A stretch of 34,373 nucleotides of DNA, from the NCBI GenBank assembly GCA_030431615.1, contig JAUIID010000032.1:1-34373 (forward strand), read 5' to 3'. The position numbers were made by a program, and so were the translations under genes. Below the pieces are notes generated by a model. That model made no database searches, was not told the origin of the DNA, and saw only the letters and a list, made by a program, of their open reading frames with translations. The DNA comes from Alphaproteobacteria bacterium (lineage in GTDB: Bacteria > Pseudomonadota > Alphaproteobacteria > Geminicoccales > Geminicoccaceae). Positions 1-6,754 of this stretch are shown here, in pieces. Each line of letters starts with the position of its first letter. Within the stretch, counting starts at the first letter, position 1.

Positions 1-1320
1 AAGCTCACCGAGAGCATGCAGCGTGACCTCACCGCGGTCCGCAGCCTGGCCGATACCGCCACGGCCAAGTCCGAGGCCAACCACGGCGAGCTCGAGGCGC
101 TCAAGCAGAGCGTGCTCGGCAAGACCGAGGCGCTCGAGAAGACCACCCAGACCCTCGAGGCCACGGTCGGCACCTTCACCGAGCAGCTCGAGAAGATGCA
201 GGCGGCGTTCAAGCGCCCCGGCGGTGGTTCCGCCACCCCCGAGGCCGTGGCCAAGCGTCACCAGGACGCCCTGCAGTTCAAGACCTCGGCCCTGGCCCTC
301 AAGGGCAAGCTCGACATCGACACCGACATCAGCGCCCAGGTCGACATCGACGAGTTCGACTCCTACTGCAAGTCGTTCGGCCTCAGCCTGCGACGCAACA
401 AGGAAATGCTCGACCACGAGGTCCACAAGGCGCTGAGCGTGGGCTCCGACCCCGACGGCGGCTTCCTCGTCACCCCGGCGATGAGCGCGCGGATCATCCA
501 GATCATCCGCGAGACCTCGCCGATCCGCCAGTTCGCCACCATCGAGACCATCGGCTCCGACAAGCTCGAGCTCCCCCGGGATCTCGAGGACGTCGGGGAC
601 GGCTGGGTCGGCGAGCAGGAGGCCCGGACCGAGACCAGCACCCCGCAGGTCGGCATCGCCAACATTCCCGTGCACGAGCAGTACGCGGAACCGCGGGCGA
701 CGCAGAAGTTCCTCGAGGACGCCTCGGTGAACGCCGAGGCCTGGCTGGCCGGCAAGGTCGGTGACCGCTTCGCCCGCCGGGAGGCCACCGCCTTCGTCAG
801 CGGCAACGGCGTCAACAAGCCGCGCGGCCTGCTCAGCTACCCCACCGCGGCCACCGCTGACGCCACCCGGGCCTGGGGCACGTTCGAGCACATCGTCTCG
901 GGCGCCGCCACGGGCATCACGGCCGACGCGCTCGTGCGCCTGCCCCTGATGCTCAAGGAGGGCTACGCGACCGGCGGGCGCTGGCTGATGAACCGCCTGA
1001 CCGTGCTCGCGATCATGCTGCTCAAGGATGGCGAGGGCCGCTACCTCTGGCAGCCCTCGTTCACCCAGGGCGTGCAGCAGCAGCTCTTGGGCTACCCGGT
1101 CAGCATGGCCACGGACATGCCGATCCTCGCCGCCGACAGCCTCTCGATCGGCTTCGGCGACATCGCCCGGACCTACACGGTGGTCGACCGGCTCGGCATC
1201 ACCACCTTGCGCGACCCCTTCACGGCCAAGCCCTTCGTGAAGTTCTACAGCCGCCGCCGCGTCGGTGGCGACGTGGTCCACTTCGAGGCGTTCAAGTTCA
1301 TCAAGACCGCCGCGACCTGA
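1..1320 (+). CDS. Major capsid protein, HK97 family (5' end cut by window)
   Basis: Builds the icosahedral head shell. The frame is open to base 1; the first ATG is at 16, but the true start may lie upstream. Numbering from that ATG, residues 1-70 are a charged heptad-like coiled coil typical of the N-terminal delta (scaffolding) region, followed by a linker. The HK97-fold core begins near residue 139 at ALSVGSDPDGGFLVTP, the usual region of prohead protease cleavage. Further family signatures are the TSPIRQFA and WVGE stretches and the GNGVNKPRG segment near residue 265. The core resembles Phage_capsid proteins of alphaproteobacterial gene transfer agents. Portal, protease and terminase would be expected to the left, outside the window. 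The family is certain; the exact N-terminus is not. Confidence 0.93.
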   Translation, partial: KLTESMQRDLTAVRSLADTATAKSEANHGELEALKQSVLGKTEALEKTTQTLEATVGTFTEQLEKMQAAFKRPGGGSATPEAVAKRHQDALQFKTSALALKGKLDIDTDISAQVDIDEFDSYCKSFGLSLRRNKEMLDHEVHKALSVGSDPDGGFLVTPAMSARIIQIIRETSPIRQFATIETIGSDKLELPRDLEDVGDGWVGEQEARTETSTPQVGIANIPVHEQYAEPRATQKFLEDASVNAEAWLAGKVGDRFARREATAFVSGNGVNKPRGLLSYPTAATADATRAWGTFEHIVSGAATGITADALVRLPLMLKEGYATGGRWLMNRLTVLAIMLLKDGEGRYLWQPSFTQGVQQQLLGYPVSMATDMPILAADSLSIGFGDIARTYTVVDRLGITTLRDPFTAKPFVKFYSRRRVGGDVVHFEAFKFIKTAAT

Positions 1321-1333
1321 GCTTGACCGTCTA

Positions 1334-1360
1334 CCCGGTGGCCGCGCCCTGGCCACCGGG
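1334..1360 (+). other. Perfect hairpin between capsid gene and next gene
   Basis: Two perfect 10-bp arms (CCCGGTGGCC and GGCCACCGGG) enclose a 7-nt loop, starting 14 nt after the capsid stop. No T-run follows, so this is not a classical intrinsic terminator. It could be an attenuator, or a 3' stability or processing element that raises capsid mRNA relative to downstream genes. Confidence 0.6.
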
Positions 1361-1386
1361 CCTCACCTTCCAGGAGCACCATCGCC

Positions 1387-1839
1387 ATGGCTGGCTTGCA
1401 CGAAACCAAGACCTCTTTCCCGAAGTCCCTCGGCTTCGCCCCGATCACGCTCACCAACGCCGATACCGCCCAGGTTTCGGCGATCGTGGACATGCAGGGG
1501 CTGGAGTCGGTCGAATGGGTCATCGCGCTCGGCACCCTCACGGACGCCAACGCCACCTACGCCGTCGTGGTCAGCCACGGCGACGCGGTCGACGATGTCG
1601 ACGCCCCGACCACGATCACCGATACCGCCTCGGCCCCGGACGAGTGCCTGGTCGGCACCGAGGCCGCGGCCGGCGGCACCTACGCGGACGACCTCACGGT
1701 GAAGTCGATCTGCTACACGCCCGGCTATGGCGCGGGGAAGCGCTACGCCAGGCTGACCCTCACGCCCTCGGGCAATGACAGCGGGGCTTTCCCGGTCGCG
1801 TGCATCGCGATCAAGAAGCCCTACAGCGTGGGGGCCTGA
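1387..1839 (+). CDS. Small structural protein downstream of capsid
   Basis: 150 residues, with AGGAG 10 nt before the ATG. No family is recognised. The sequence is rich in Thr, Ala, Val and Asp in alternating beta-like pattern, has no membrane segment, and contains two cysteines (near residues 81 and 102). Its place directly after the major capsid gene suggests a head decoration or cement protein, which is inference from position. The next gene starts one base after its stop, so they are probably co-translated. Confidence 0.75.
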   Translation: MAGLHETKTSFPKSLGFAPITLTNADTAQVSAIVDMQGLESVEWVIALGTLTDANATYAVVVSHGDAVDDVDAPTTITDTASAPDECLVGTEAAAGGTYADDLTVKSICYTPGYGAGKRYARLTLTPSGNDSGAFPVACIAIKKPYSVGA

Positions 1840-1840
1840 C

Positions 1841-2116
1841 ATGGCCAATGTCCTCAACCACATCGAACAGGGCGGCGCCGTCACGCGGGTCGGCGGCACG
1901 CTCATCCTCGAGGCCGGCGCGACGCTGGATGTCGTGGCCGGTGCGGCTGTCAAGGCCGACGGCACTCAGGCCGAAATGGTCTCCGATGTCGGCGAGAACC
2001 TCGCGACCGATGCCGATGGCACGGCGATCGCCAGTGCGGTCAACGGGAACGCCGCGGCCATCAACGACATCCTCGCCGCGCTGCGGGCCATCGGGGTGAT
2101 CGCGCCGAGTCCCTGA
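1841..2116 (+). CDS. Head fibre-like small protein
   Basis: 91 residues from the ATG at 1841, one base after the previous stop; a longer in-frame version would run back into that gene. The order GGAVTRVGGTLILEAGATL followed by repeated Ala/Asp segments and a C-terminal INDILAALRAIGVI helix matches small phage head-fibre proteins (Phage_fiber_2-like), in which a repetitive stretch ends in a helix that numbers and trimerises the fibre. It is followed immediately by an intrinsic terminator, so it closes the capsid transcription unit. The head-fibre assignment is by pattern only. Confidence 0.65.
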   Translation: MANVLNHIEQGGAVTRVGGTLILEAGATLDVVAGAAVKADGTQAEMVSDVGENLATDADGTAIASAVNGNAAAINDILAALRAIGVIAPSP

Positions 2117-2140
2117 TCCCCGGTTTCGGTGGAAGACCAG

Positions 2141-2176
2141 AAGGGCCGGTCGCACGTTGCGCCGGCCCTTTTCGTT
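2141..2176 (+). terminator. Intrinsic terminator after capsid operon
   Basis: Arms AAGGGCCGG (2141-2149) and CCGGCCCTT (2162-2170) form a 9-bp stem that can extend through CGCA/TGCG across a bulge. The T-rich tract TTTTCGTTT follows. It lies 24 nt after the stop at 2116 and just before the Shine-Dalgarno of the next gene, so read-through or a nearby promoter must supply the downstream genes. It probably gives an excess of capsid-region transcript. Confidence 0.88.
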
Positions 2177-2196
2177 TGCCCTCACGGAGACCCCCG

Positions 2197-2631
2197 ATGC
2201 AGCGCCTTCAGGCACTCAAGGCATTTCCGCTCGCCGCCGCCGGCATCAGCGTCCGCATGCTCGAGGCGGGGGAGGAGTTCGCCTGCAGCGACGAGTCGGC
2301 GCCCGGCCTGGTCAGGGAGAAGCTCGCCCGGCTGTGCGGGCTCGACGACGACCAGCCCTTCGGCGATCCGGCATTGATCTCGGAACCTGGCGAGACATTC
2401 CGCGGCGAGGCTGGCGATGACGCGCTCGACGCCGCCGAGGGCGAGGTCGTGTCGGTCACCGACGCCCATGAAGCGCGGCTTGTCGCGGATCCTGAAGCTC
2501 CAGAGGTCGAAGACGACGAAGACGACGCGGACGAAAAGGAGGCCCGCGAGCCCATCGAGAACAAGGACGCCGGCGACCCGGATGGCAACTCGACCGGCAA
2601 GCGCGCCAAGCGGGCCAGCAAGGGAGCCTGA
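2197..2631 (+). CDS. Acidic head-region protein, unknown function
   Basis: 144 residues. The ATG at 2197 is preceded by GGAGA; an in-frame TTG at 2176 lies within the terminator tail and is rejected. The N-terminal 55 residues (FPLAAAGISVRMLEAGEEF and a GLVREKLARL helix) look like the small phage domain that reads as a short beta hairpin plus helix. The rest is a long Asp/Glu-rich tail (residues 65-125) ending in a Lys/Arg-rich patch. Many phages carry such a protein between capsid and connector genes. No enzymatic motif is visible. The stop is 3 nt before the connector ATG. Confidence 0.78.
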   Translation: MQRLQALKAFPLAAAGISVRMLEAGEEFACSDESAPGLVREKLARLCGLDDDQPFGDPALISEPGETFRGEAGDDALDAAEGEVVSVTDAHEARLVADPEAPEVEDDEDDADEKEAREPIENKDAGDPDGNSTGKRAKRASKGA

Positions 2632-2634
2632 TCC

Positions 2635-3321
2635 ATGGCGGTGACCTCGATCGTCACGGCTGCACCGGGCCGGGGCTTCACCTCGGTGGAGTCCCTCAAG
2701 GCCCGGGTCGACACCGGGACCACGCCCGACGCGATCCTCGCCCAGGACATCGAGGCATGGTCGCTGCGCTTCGAGGGCATGGCCGATCGGGTGCTGGCCA
2801 AGGAGCGGGTGATCGAGACCATCTACGGCCGCGGCCTTGCCATCCTGCTCATGCAGCGCCGGCCGATCGTGGAGATCCACTCGATCACCGTCGGGGAGAC
2901 CGTGCTCGAGGAGGCGCTCTACCGGCTGGACGAGCCCGGGTCAGGCATGATCCGCCTCGAGCTGTTCGAGCGCTACGACACCTGGCTGAGCGGCGACGAC
3001 ACCCCGGGGCTGGCGCACAACCCCGCGGACACCCGCTATGTCGTCGACTACACCGGCGGCTACGTGCTGCCGGGCTGGGACGGGGCCTACGGTGCCCGGA
3101 CGCTGCCGATCGACATTGAGCTCGCGGTGATCGGCGCGCTCAAGGTCGGCTATGGCGCTCAGGGCGAGGCCCTGGCCGCGGGGCTGACGGGCGAACGGCT
3201 CGGCGATTATTCGTGGTCGGGTGGGGGCTCATCCTCGAACAGCGGCCGGTCGGGCGTCGCCGTCGACGTTCCCCCGGCCTTCGCCGAGCTTGCCGGGCGG
3301 TATCGCAACCTCCTGCTGTAG
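2635..3321 (+). CDS. Head-tail connector (gp6-like adaptor)
   Basis: 228 residues. The helical N-terminal half (SLKARVDTGTTPDAILAQDI; RFEGMADRVL) followed by VVDYTGGYVLPGW and a helical region around IELAVIGALKVGYG is the layout of HK97 gp6/Ad1-type head-tail connectors, which form a ring beneath the portal. A Gly/Ser-rich stretch (about residues 195-207) precedes a short C-terminal helix. It starts 3 nt after the acidic protein and ends 4 nt before the convergent - strand gene, so the + operon is interrupted here by an antisense island. Confidence 0.82.
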   Translation: MAVTSIVTAAPGRGFTSVESLKARVDTGTTPDAILAQDIEAWSLRFEGMADRVLAKERVIETIYGRGLAILLMQRRPIVEIHSITVGETVLEEALYRLDEPGSGMIRLELFERYDTWLSGDDTPGLAHNPADTRYVVDYTGGYVLPGWDGAYGARTLPIDIELAVIGALKVGYGAQGEALAAGLTGERLGDYSWSGGGSSSNSGRSGVAVDVPPAFAELAGRYRNLLL

Positions 3322-3325
3322 CCGC

Positions 3326-3994
3326 CTACCCGGCCGGCCGCCACTTCCCGGCAGCATTCCAGATCACGACCTCCGCGTCCGCGGGCGGCTCCATCTCGTA
3401 GTAGGAGAACTCGGGCTGCTGCGCGAACCACCGGTACTGCGCCCGAGTGAAGCGCATCTCCAGAAGCAGCCCCTGCATCTCCTGCTGCGTCTCCTGAATG
3501 TTCCGATTGGCCGCGAAGGCCGGGGCGACGAGCTCGATGGTGCGGAAGCCCGGCCCGAACGTCCGGGCGCTGCCGTTGTCGAGCCAGACCTGTTGGCGCA
3601 GGATTGGCCCGAAGGCGTCACGGAGCACCGGGAGTGCGACCGCCTGCCGGAGGCTGATCGCCTGGCGCAGCGCCTCCCGCCGGGCTCGCGTGGCCTCGTC
3701 GAGCGCCAGCTCTGCACCGTCATCGACGACTTGCGAGGCCGCGCGGAAGGCCGCGAGCGCGAGGGCGACCAGGTCCATGCCGGACGTGTAGTCCCCGGCC
3801 TCCAGCGACTCCATTACCCCGAGATGGGCCTCGAGGCGATCGGCATAGTCGGCCTCGACATCAAGGCTTGCGGCGGCCGTCGGCTCCGGGGCGGACTCGC
3901 GCTTGCCCCCGCCCGGGCTCGTCAGCTGCAGGATCGCCATGATCACGCCCGGGGCGACGAAGATCCAGAACAGGATCTGCCAGACAATCCGCAT
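3326..3994 (-). CDS. Membrane-anchored protein of unknown function (moron)
   Basis: 222 residues from the ATG at 3994, preceded by GGGAGGAAG. Residues 2-24 (IVWQILFWIFVAPGVIMAIL) are one strong membrane segment, followed by a Gly/Pro linker and a soluble, mostly helical domain with long Arg/Glu-rich helices (about residues 95-190) and a C-terminal YYEMEPPADAEVVIW segment. No family is recognised. It lies antisense in the middle of the head-tail joining genes and is absent from the standard siphophage plan, so it is probably a lysogenic-conversion or superinfection-exclusion gene. That role is inference. Its start overlaps the upstream - strand gene by about 50 nt, suggesting translational coupling. 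Confidence 0.78.
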   Translation of the reverse strand: MRIVWQILFWIFVAPGVIMAILQLTSPGGGKRESAPEPTAAASLDVEADYADRLEAHLGVMESLEAGDYTSGMDLVALALAAFRAASQVVDDGAELALDEATRARREALRQAISLRQAVALPVLRDAFGPILRQQVWLDNGSARTFGPGFRTIELVAPAFAANRNIQETQQEMQGLLLEMRFTRAQYRWFAQQPEFSYYEMEPPADAEVVIWNAAGKWRPAG

Positions 3995-4209
3995 CCCTCT
4001 TCCTCCCTTGGCCCGCGCAACTCGGACGCTCCGTAGGCCTGGCCGTCCTGCCCGAGATAGGCATAGAGGACCGGCTCGCCGAACAGCTTCACGAGGATGA
4101 CGCGAGCGACCACGGTCCGTTCGCCACTCGCGACGACCACCACCGGGTCGCCCGGCATGTGCAGGGGCTCGAGATAGGCGGGGTCGAATGCAGGCGGGGG
4201 CGGGGCCAT
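3943..4209 (-). CDS. Small SH3-like protein paired with the membrane protein
   Basis: 88 residues if started at the ATG at 4209; an ATG at 4275 is also in frame but the extra residues look non-coding. The core GDPVVVVASGERTVVARVIL followed by YAYLGQDGQAYGASELRG has the beta-strand pattern of a small barrel. The last 20 residues overlap the start of the membrane-protein gene and are low-complexity. No good Shine-Dalgarno is seen. Function is unknown; it may act with the downstream membrane protein. Confidence 0.55.
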   Translation of the reverse strand: MAPPPPAFDPAYLEPLHMPGDPVVVVASGERTVVARVILVKLFGEPVLYAYLGQDGQAYGASELRGPREEEGCGLSGRSCSGSSSPRA

Positions 4210-4276
4210 GCCGCACGGTGCTTCGCCGGCGGGCCCGCGTCTACCAAACAGATCGTGCGACTCCCCGGCCCGCAAT

Positions 4277-4306
4277 TCGGACGCCGGCGGCTGGGGCGGC
4301 GCGCTA
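4277..4306 (+). promoter_or_regulatory. Late promoter-like motif copy 1
   Basis: TCGGACG at 4277-4283 and GCTA at 4303-4306, separated by 19 nt, with the ATG of the head closure gene 10 nt after GCTA. It is one of five copies with nearly fixed spacing. The gene that follows has no Shine-Dalgarno. Confidence 0.6.
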
Positions 4307-4316
4307 CTCGCTGGCC

Positions 4317-4637
4317 ATGTCGATAGCCCATCTTTTGCCGAACACCGCGGCCGTCTACCGGCCGGCCACCACGCTCAGCGAGGGCGCCGTCTTGTCCGCC
4401 GAAGCCCTGGTGGCGTCTGGCGTGAAGTGCCGGATCAGCAGCCCGCGCTCACGAGGCCTGCAGGTCTACGCGGGAGGCGAGGTGCCTACGGTGACGGCCG
4501 TCGCCTATTTCGAGCCCACTGCCGACGTCATGACCGGCGATAGGATCGAGGTGCTGGGGCGATCCTACAGAGTGCTCGCGTCGGAGCCGCAACCAGACGG
4601 GGTCTACCTCATGGCGAGCCTGAACCCGAACGCATAA
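4317..4637 (+). CDS. Head closure / head-tail stopper protein
   Basis: 106 residues. The ATG at 4317 is chosen because it begins the conserved-looking MSIAHLLPNTAAVYRPAT; longer in-frame versions run into the motif region. The C-terminal beta-barrel pattern VTAVAYFEPTADVMTGDRI followed by VLGRSYRVL is typical of siphophage head completion (stopper) proteins that sit below the connector and close the head. No Shine-Dalgarno precedes the ATG; the upstream bipartite motif suggests a leaderless transcript. A hairpin begins at the last base of the stop codon. Confidence 0.8.
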   Translation: MSIAHLLPNTAAVYRPATTLSEGAVLSAEALVASGVKCRISSPRSRGLQVYAGGEVPTVTAVAYFEPTADVMTGDRIEVLGRSYRVLASEPQPDGVYLMASLNPNA

Positions 4638-4662
4638 CGGCGGCGAGTTGCCCCGCCGCCGT
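4637..4662 (+). terminator. Hairpin, probable (bidirectional) terminator
   Basis: Perfect 9-bp arms ACGGCGGCG and CGCCGCCGT around an 8-nt loop, starting at the last base of the head closure stop. The 3' flank CTTCGCCT is only weakly T-rich. It also lies at the far end of the - strand repeat cassette, so it could end transcripts arriving from both sides. Confidence 0.5.
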
Positions 4663-4663
4663 C

Positions 4664-4961
4664 TTCGCCTGTCGTGCCCAACCGGACCATGCCAGCCCAT
4701 GCCGCACCCAGCCCTGGCCTTCCCCGCCAAGCCTGCCTTGCCTAACCACGCCTAGCCAGACCTCACCCGGCCCAACCAGGCCTGCCGCTCCTGACCAAAC
4801 CGGGCCAGTCCACACCGTGCCTCGTCGGCCAAGCCTCACCTGACCGCGCCAGTCCCAGACTCGCCTCGTCTGCCGGACCTTGCCTTACCGCACCCAGCCA
4901 TGCGCCGCCCCGCCTGCCTCACCCCGCCTGGCCAAGCTTCGCCATGCCTCGCCTGCCATGC
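4664..4961 (-). repeat. Degenerate 5-nt GCCNN (GGCNN on - strand) repeat array 1
   Basis: About 300 bp with no credible gene. On the + strand, CC doublets recur mainly every 5 nt (units such as GCCTG, GCCAA, GCCAT, GCCTC); on the - strand the unit reads as GGCNN. Units are degenerate and not copies of one longer consensus. The array abuts the stop codon of the 165-residue gene, so on the - strand it is that gene's 3' region. Arg/Gly/Trp/Ala-rich open frames across it are translation artefacts of the repeat. Confidence 0.82.
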
Positions 4962-5459
4962 CTACGCCGCGACCTTCGCTTCCATCGACGACAGGTCGGC
5001 CCGAAGGTTCTCCAGCCCGTTCAGGTCGGCGCCAACCGCGGCGAGGGGAACCGCATAGCGCCGCATGAGCCATGCCAGCGACGCGGCAGCCTGCCGCCCG
5101 AGCTCGGCAATGTGCTCGGGGTCGTTGGGGTCGGTCATGTGGTAGCCGCCACCACCAGAGCGCTTGCCGATCGGCGATAGCAGGAATGGCGCCGAGCGCT
5201 TGGCCAAGGTGAACGCCTGCGGCTCGCCCGTCCGGACCTCGAACTGCACCGTCAGCCCGCGGGCAAAGTCGCGGGCGAGATCGACATTCCGCTGGTGCCA
5301 CGCCTTGTCCCGATCCCACTCGAACCACTCATAGGCCGGGTGCTCCGGCCCGGTCTTCTCGACGTGAGCGAAGAACTGGCTCGGGTCGAACCAGCCGTTA
5401 TTCGACCGCGCGAAGTCCTCGATGATCTTCTGCCGAAGCGCTCGTGTGAATGCCGCCAT
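4962..5459 (-). CDS. Unknown protein of the repeat cassette (165 aa)
   Basis: 165 residues, with AGGAG upstream of the ATG at 5459. The sequence is normal and globular: an N-terminal helix (TRALRQKIIEDFARSNNGWF), an aromatic-rich segment YEWFEWDRDKAWH near residue 45, a basic Gly-rich loop GKRSGGGGYHMTDPNDPEH near residue 100, and C-terminal helices. No membrane segment, signal peptide or known catalytic motif is seen. It is flanked on both sides by GCCNN arrays and lies downstream of the 251-residue gene in the same direction. I do not recognise the family. The cassette context suggests DNA recombination or a phage-host interaction role, which is speculative. Confidence 0.82.
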   Translation of the reverse strand: MAAFTRALRQKIIEDFARSNNGWFDPSQFFAHVEKTGPEHPAYEWFEWDRDKAWHQRNVDLARDFARGLTVQFEVRTGEPQAFTLAKRSAPFLLSPIGKRSGGGGYHMTDPNDPEHIAELGRQAAASLAWLMRRYAVPLAAVGADLNGLENLRADLSSMEAKVAA

Positions 5460-5480
5460 TCGTCGACTCCTGTGGTTGAT

Positions 5481-5743
5481 GTTGCCTGCCTTGCCGCCCA
5501 GTCCATGCCAATCCCGGCCACGGCACGCCGCGGCTTGCCTGCCTTGCCTCGCCTGGCTTCACCCAGCCAGTCCAAGCCACGCCTGCCTCGCCTTTCCTTG
5601 CCGCGCCAAAGCTCGCGTCGCCTGCCTATCCGCGCCTCGCCATCCCTGGCCGTGCCCCGCCACGACAAGCCTAGCCCCGCCCCGCCTGCCGTGCCATGCC
5701 TCGCCGTGCCACGCCCATCCGCGCCATACCGAACCTGCCGCGG
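5481..5743 (-). repeat. Degenerate 5-nt GCCNN repeat array 2
   Basis: About 260 bp with the same 5-nt periodicity as array 1 (units such as GCCTT, GCCTC, GCCAC, GCCGT). It directly abuts the stop codon of the 251-residue gene and ends about 20 nt before the Shine-Dalgarno of the 165-residue gene. The - strand order is therefore gene, array, gene, array. The two arrays are not copies of each other: the period is shared and the filler bases differ. Confidence 0.82.
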
Positions 5744-6499
5744 CTACTTCCGCCTTTTGACCTCATCGGCGAAGTAATCCATCAGATCGGCCGTATCCTG
5801 ATCGGCGAGCTCGGGCTCATCGAACGCCTGCTGCTGCGCGACGCGCCCGTGGTTCTCGACCAGATCGTCCCACTCGTCGTCCTGCTGATCCGCCGGAATC
5901 GCGCGGAAGCTGCCGAAGGCGCCTTTTCCTTTTTCTTGCCGGAAGTCGCCAACCCCGACGAGCACGCCAGCATTGCAGGCGAGGGTCACGACGGCCGACA
6001 TCGGCAGCTGCGGGAGGATGTGCTGGATCTCGACCTCGGCGCCCCACTTGGGCAGGAACGCACGGGTCCGAACATCGGGCGTTCGATTGATGTCGGCCGA
6101 TCTCACGACGTCCATCCGGAGCTTCGGCGTCCCGTAGAGCGGCACGAGATCGCCCGGCATGAAGAGCAGCCGCTGCGCCGACGTCTTGGTGATCCCGGCG
6201 GTCTCGAGCGCGGCCGTGCACATGGCGGCCTTGACCGCGACGACGCGGAGCCCGAGCACCGTCGGGCTGTCGTCGTCGGCGATCTGCTCCATGGAGTCCT
6301 GGAACTCCTGGAGCGGCGCATGCTTGATATTGACCTTGTCGGCCGCGGTCTTTTTGCGCCCGCCGACCAGGAGCTGCTGCTTGGCCTTGGCGCTCATGCG
6401 GTTCTGGAACATCGGCGTCTCACCGATCAGCCGCAGGCGAATGACGCCCCGGGTGAGCGGCGGAACGAAGATTGTGGTTTCAGCTTTCTTGACGGCCAT
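5744..6499 (-). CDS. Unknown phage protein with GVGDFR motif (251 aa)
   Basis: 251 residues from the ATG at 6499, preceded by AAGGA. Readable landmarks are VIRLRLIGETPMFQNRMS (residues 18-35) followed by a Lys-rich stretch; a helical centre including AAMCTAALETAGI; LVPLYGTPKLRMDVVR; AFLPKWGAEVEIQ; and GVLVGVGDFRQEKGKGAFG near residue 190. An acidic tail ends in YFADEVKRRK. From memory, similar unannotated phage proteins share the order GETP, aromatic-W-A-E, and G-V-G-D/E-F/W-R-x-E-x-G, but I cannot name the family or a function. It is the promoter-proximal gene of the repeat cassette. Confidence 0.83.
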   Translation of the reverse strand: MAVKKAETTIFVPPLTRGVIRLRLIGETPMFQNRMSAKAKQQLLVGGRKKTAADKVNIKHAPLQEFQDSMEQIADDDSPTVLGLRVVAVKAAMCTAALETAGITKTSAQRLLFMPGDLVPLYGTPKLRMDVVRSADINRTPDVRTRAFLPKWGAEVEIQHILPQLPMSAVVTLACNAGVLVGVGDFRQEKGKGAFGSFRAIPADQQDDEWDDLVENHGRVAQQQAFDEPELADQDTADLMDYFADEVKRRK

Positions 6500-6604
6500 C
6501 GTTTGCGTCCTTGATTGGGACGCTGGCTTGAGGCAAGGCATTGCCTGTGCCTGACCGGCCAGCACCGGTTGCGGTAGAGCGAGGTTGCCGTTTGCGGCGG
6601 CGCC

Positions 6605-6680
6605 TCGCTCATCCATATATGCACAGTATGTGTTACAGAGAAATACATTTTTCTGGCATGCCCTAATATTTTTCTAGGGT
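6605..6680 (-). promoter_or_regulatory. AT-rich control region of the repeat cassette
   Basis: A sharply AT-rich island in GC-rich DNA. It holds two direct copies of ATTTTTCT (6647-6654 and 6668-6675) exactly 21 bp apart, a near-perfect palindrome CAGAGAAATACATTTTTCTG (6636-6655), and a CCCTA/TAGGG inverted repeat (6661-6679). A weak - strand promoter may end at the CATATAT near 6616, giving a leader of about 100 nt before the ATG at 6499. The remaining bases from 6500 to 6604 show no gene. Confidence 0.5.
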
Positions 6681-6715
6681 AGCGCCGCACGCTCTGTACG
6701 CGACTGGCGCCGATC

Positions 6716-6744
6716 TCGGACGCGCCCCGCGAGGCCGCCCGCTA
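6716..6744 (+). promoter_or_regulatory. Late promoter-like motif copy 2
   Basis: TCGGACG at 6716-6722 and GCTA at 6741-6744 with an 18-nt spacer; the ATG of the neck protein is 10 nt after GCTA. Same arrangement as copies 1 and 3. Confidence 0.62.
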
Positions 6745-6754
6745 TCCCGCCGGC

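Noticed and set aside
4277-4306. Ordinary sigma-70 promoter
   Set aside because: The distance between TCGGA and TA would leave a spacer of about 21-22 bp and the hexamers match poorly.
4609-5668. Arg/Gly/Trp-rich open frames across the GCCNN arrays
   Set aside because: Their composition follows from the 5-nt repeat in any frame, with no ribosome sites; not real proteins.
4664-5743. CRISPR array
   Set aside because: Units are 5 nt and degenerate, with no constant repeat of 20-40 nt or unique spacers.
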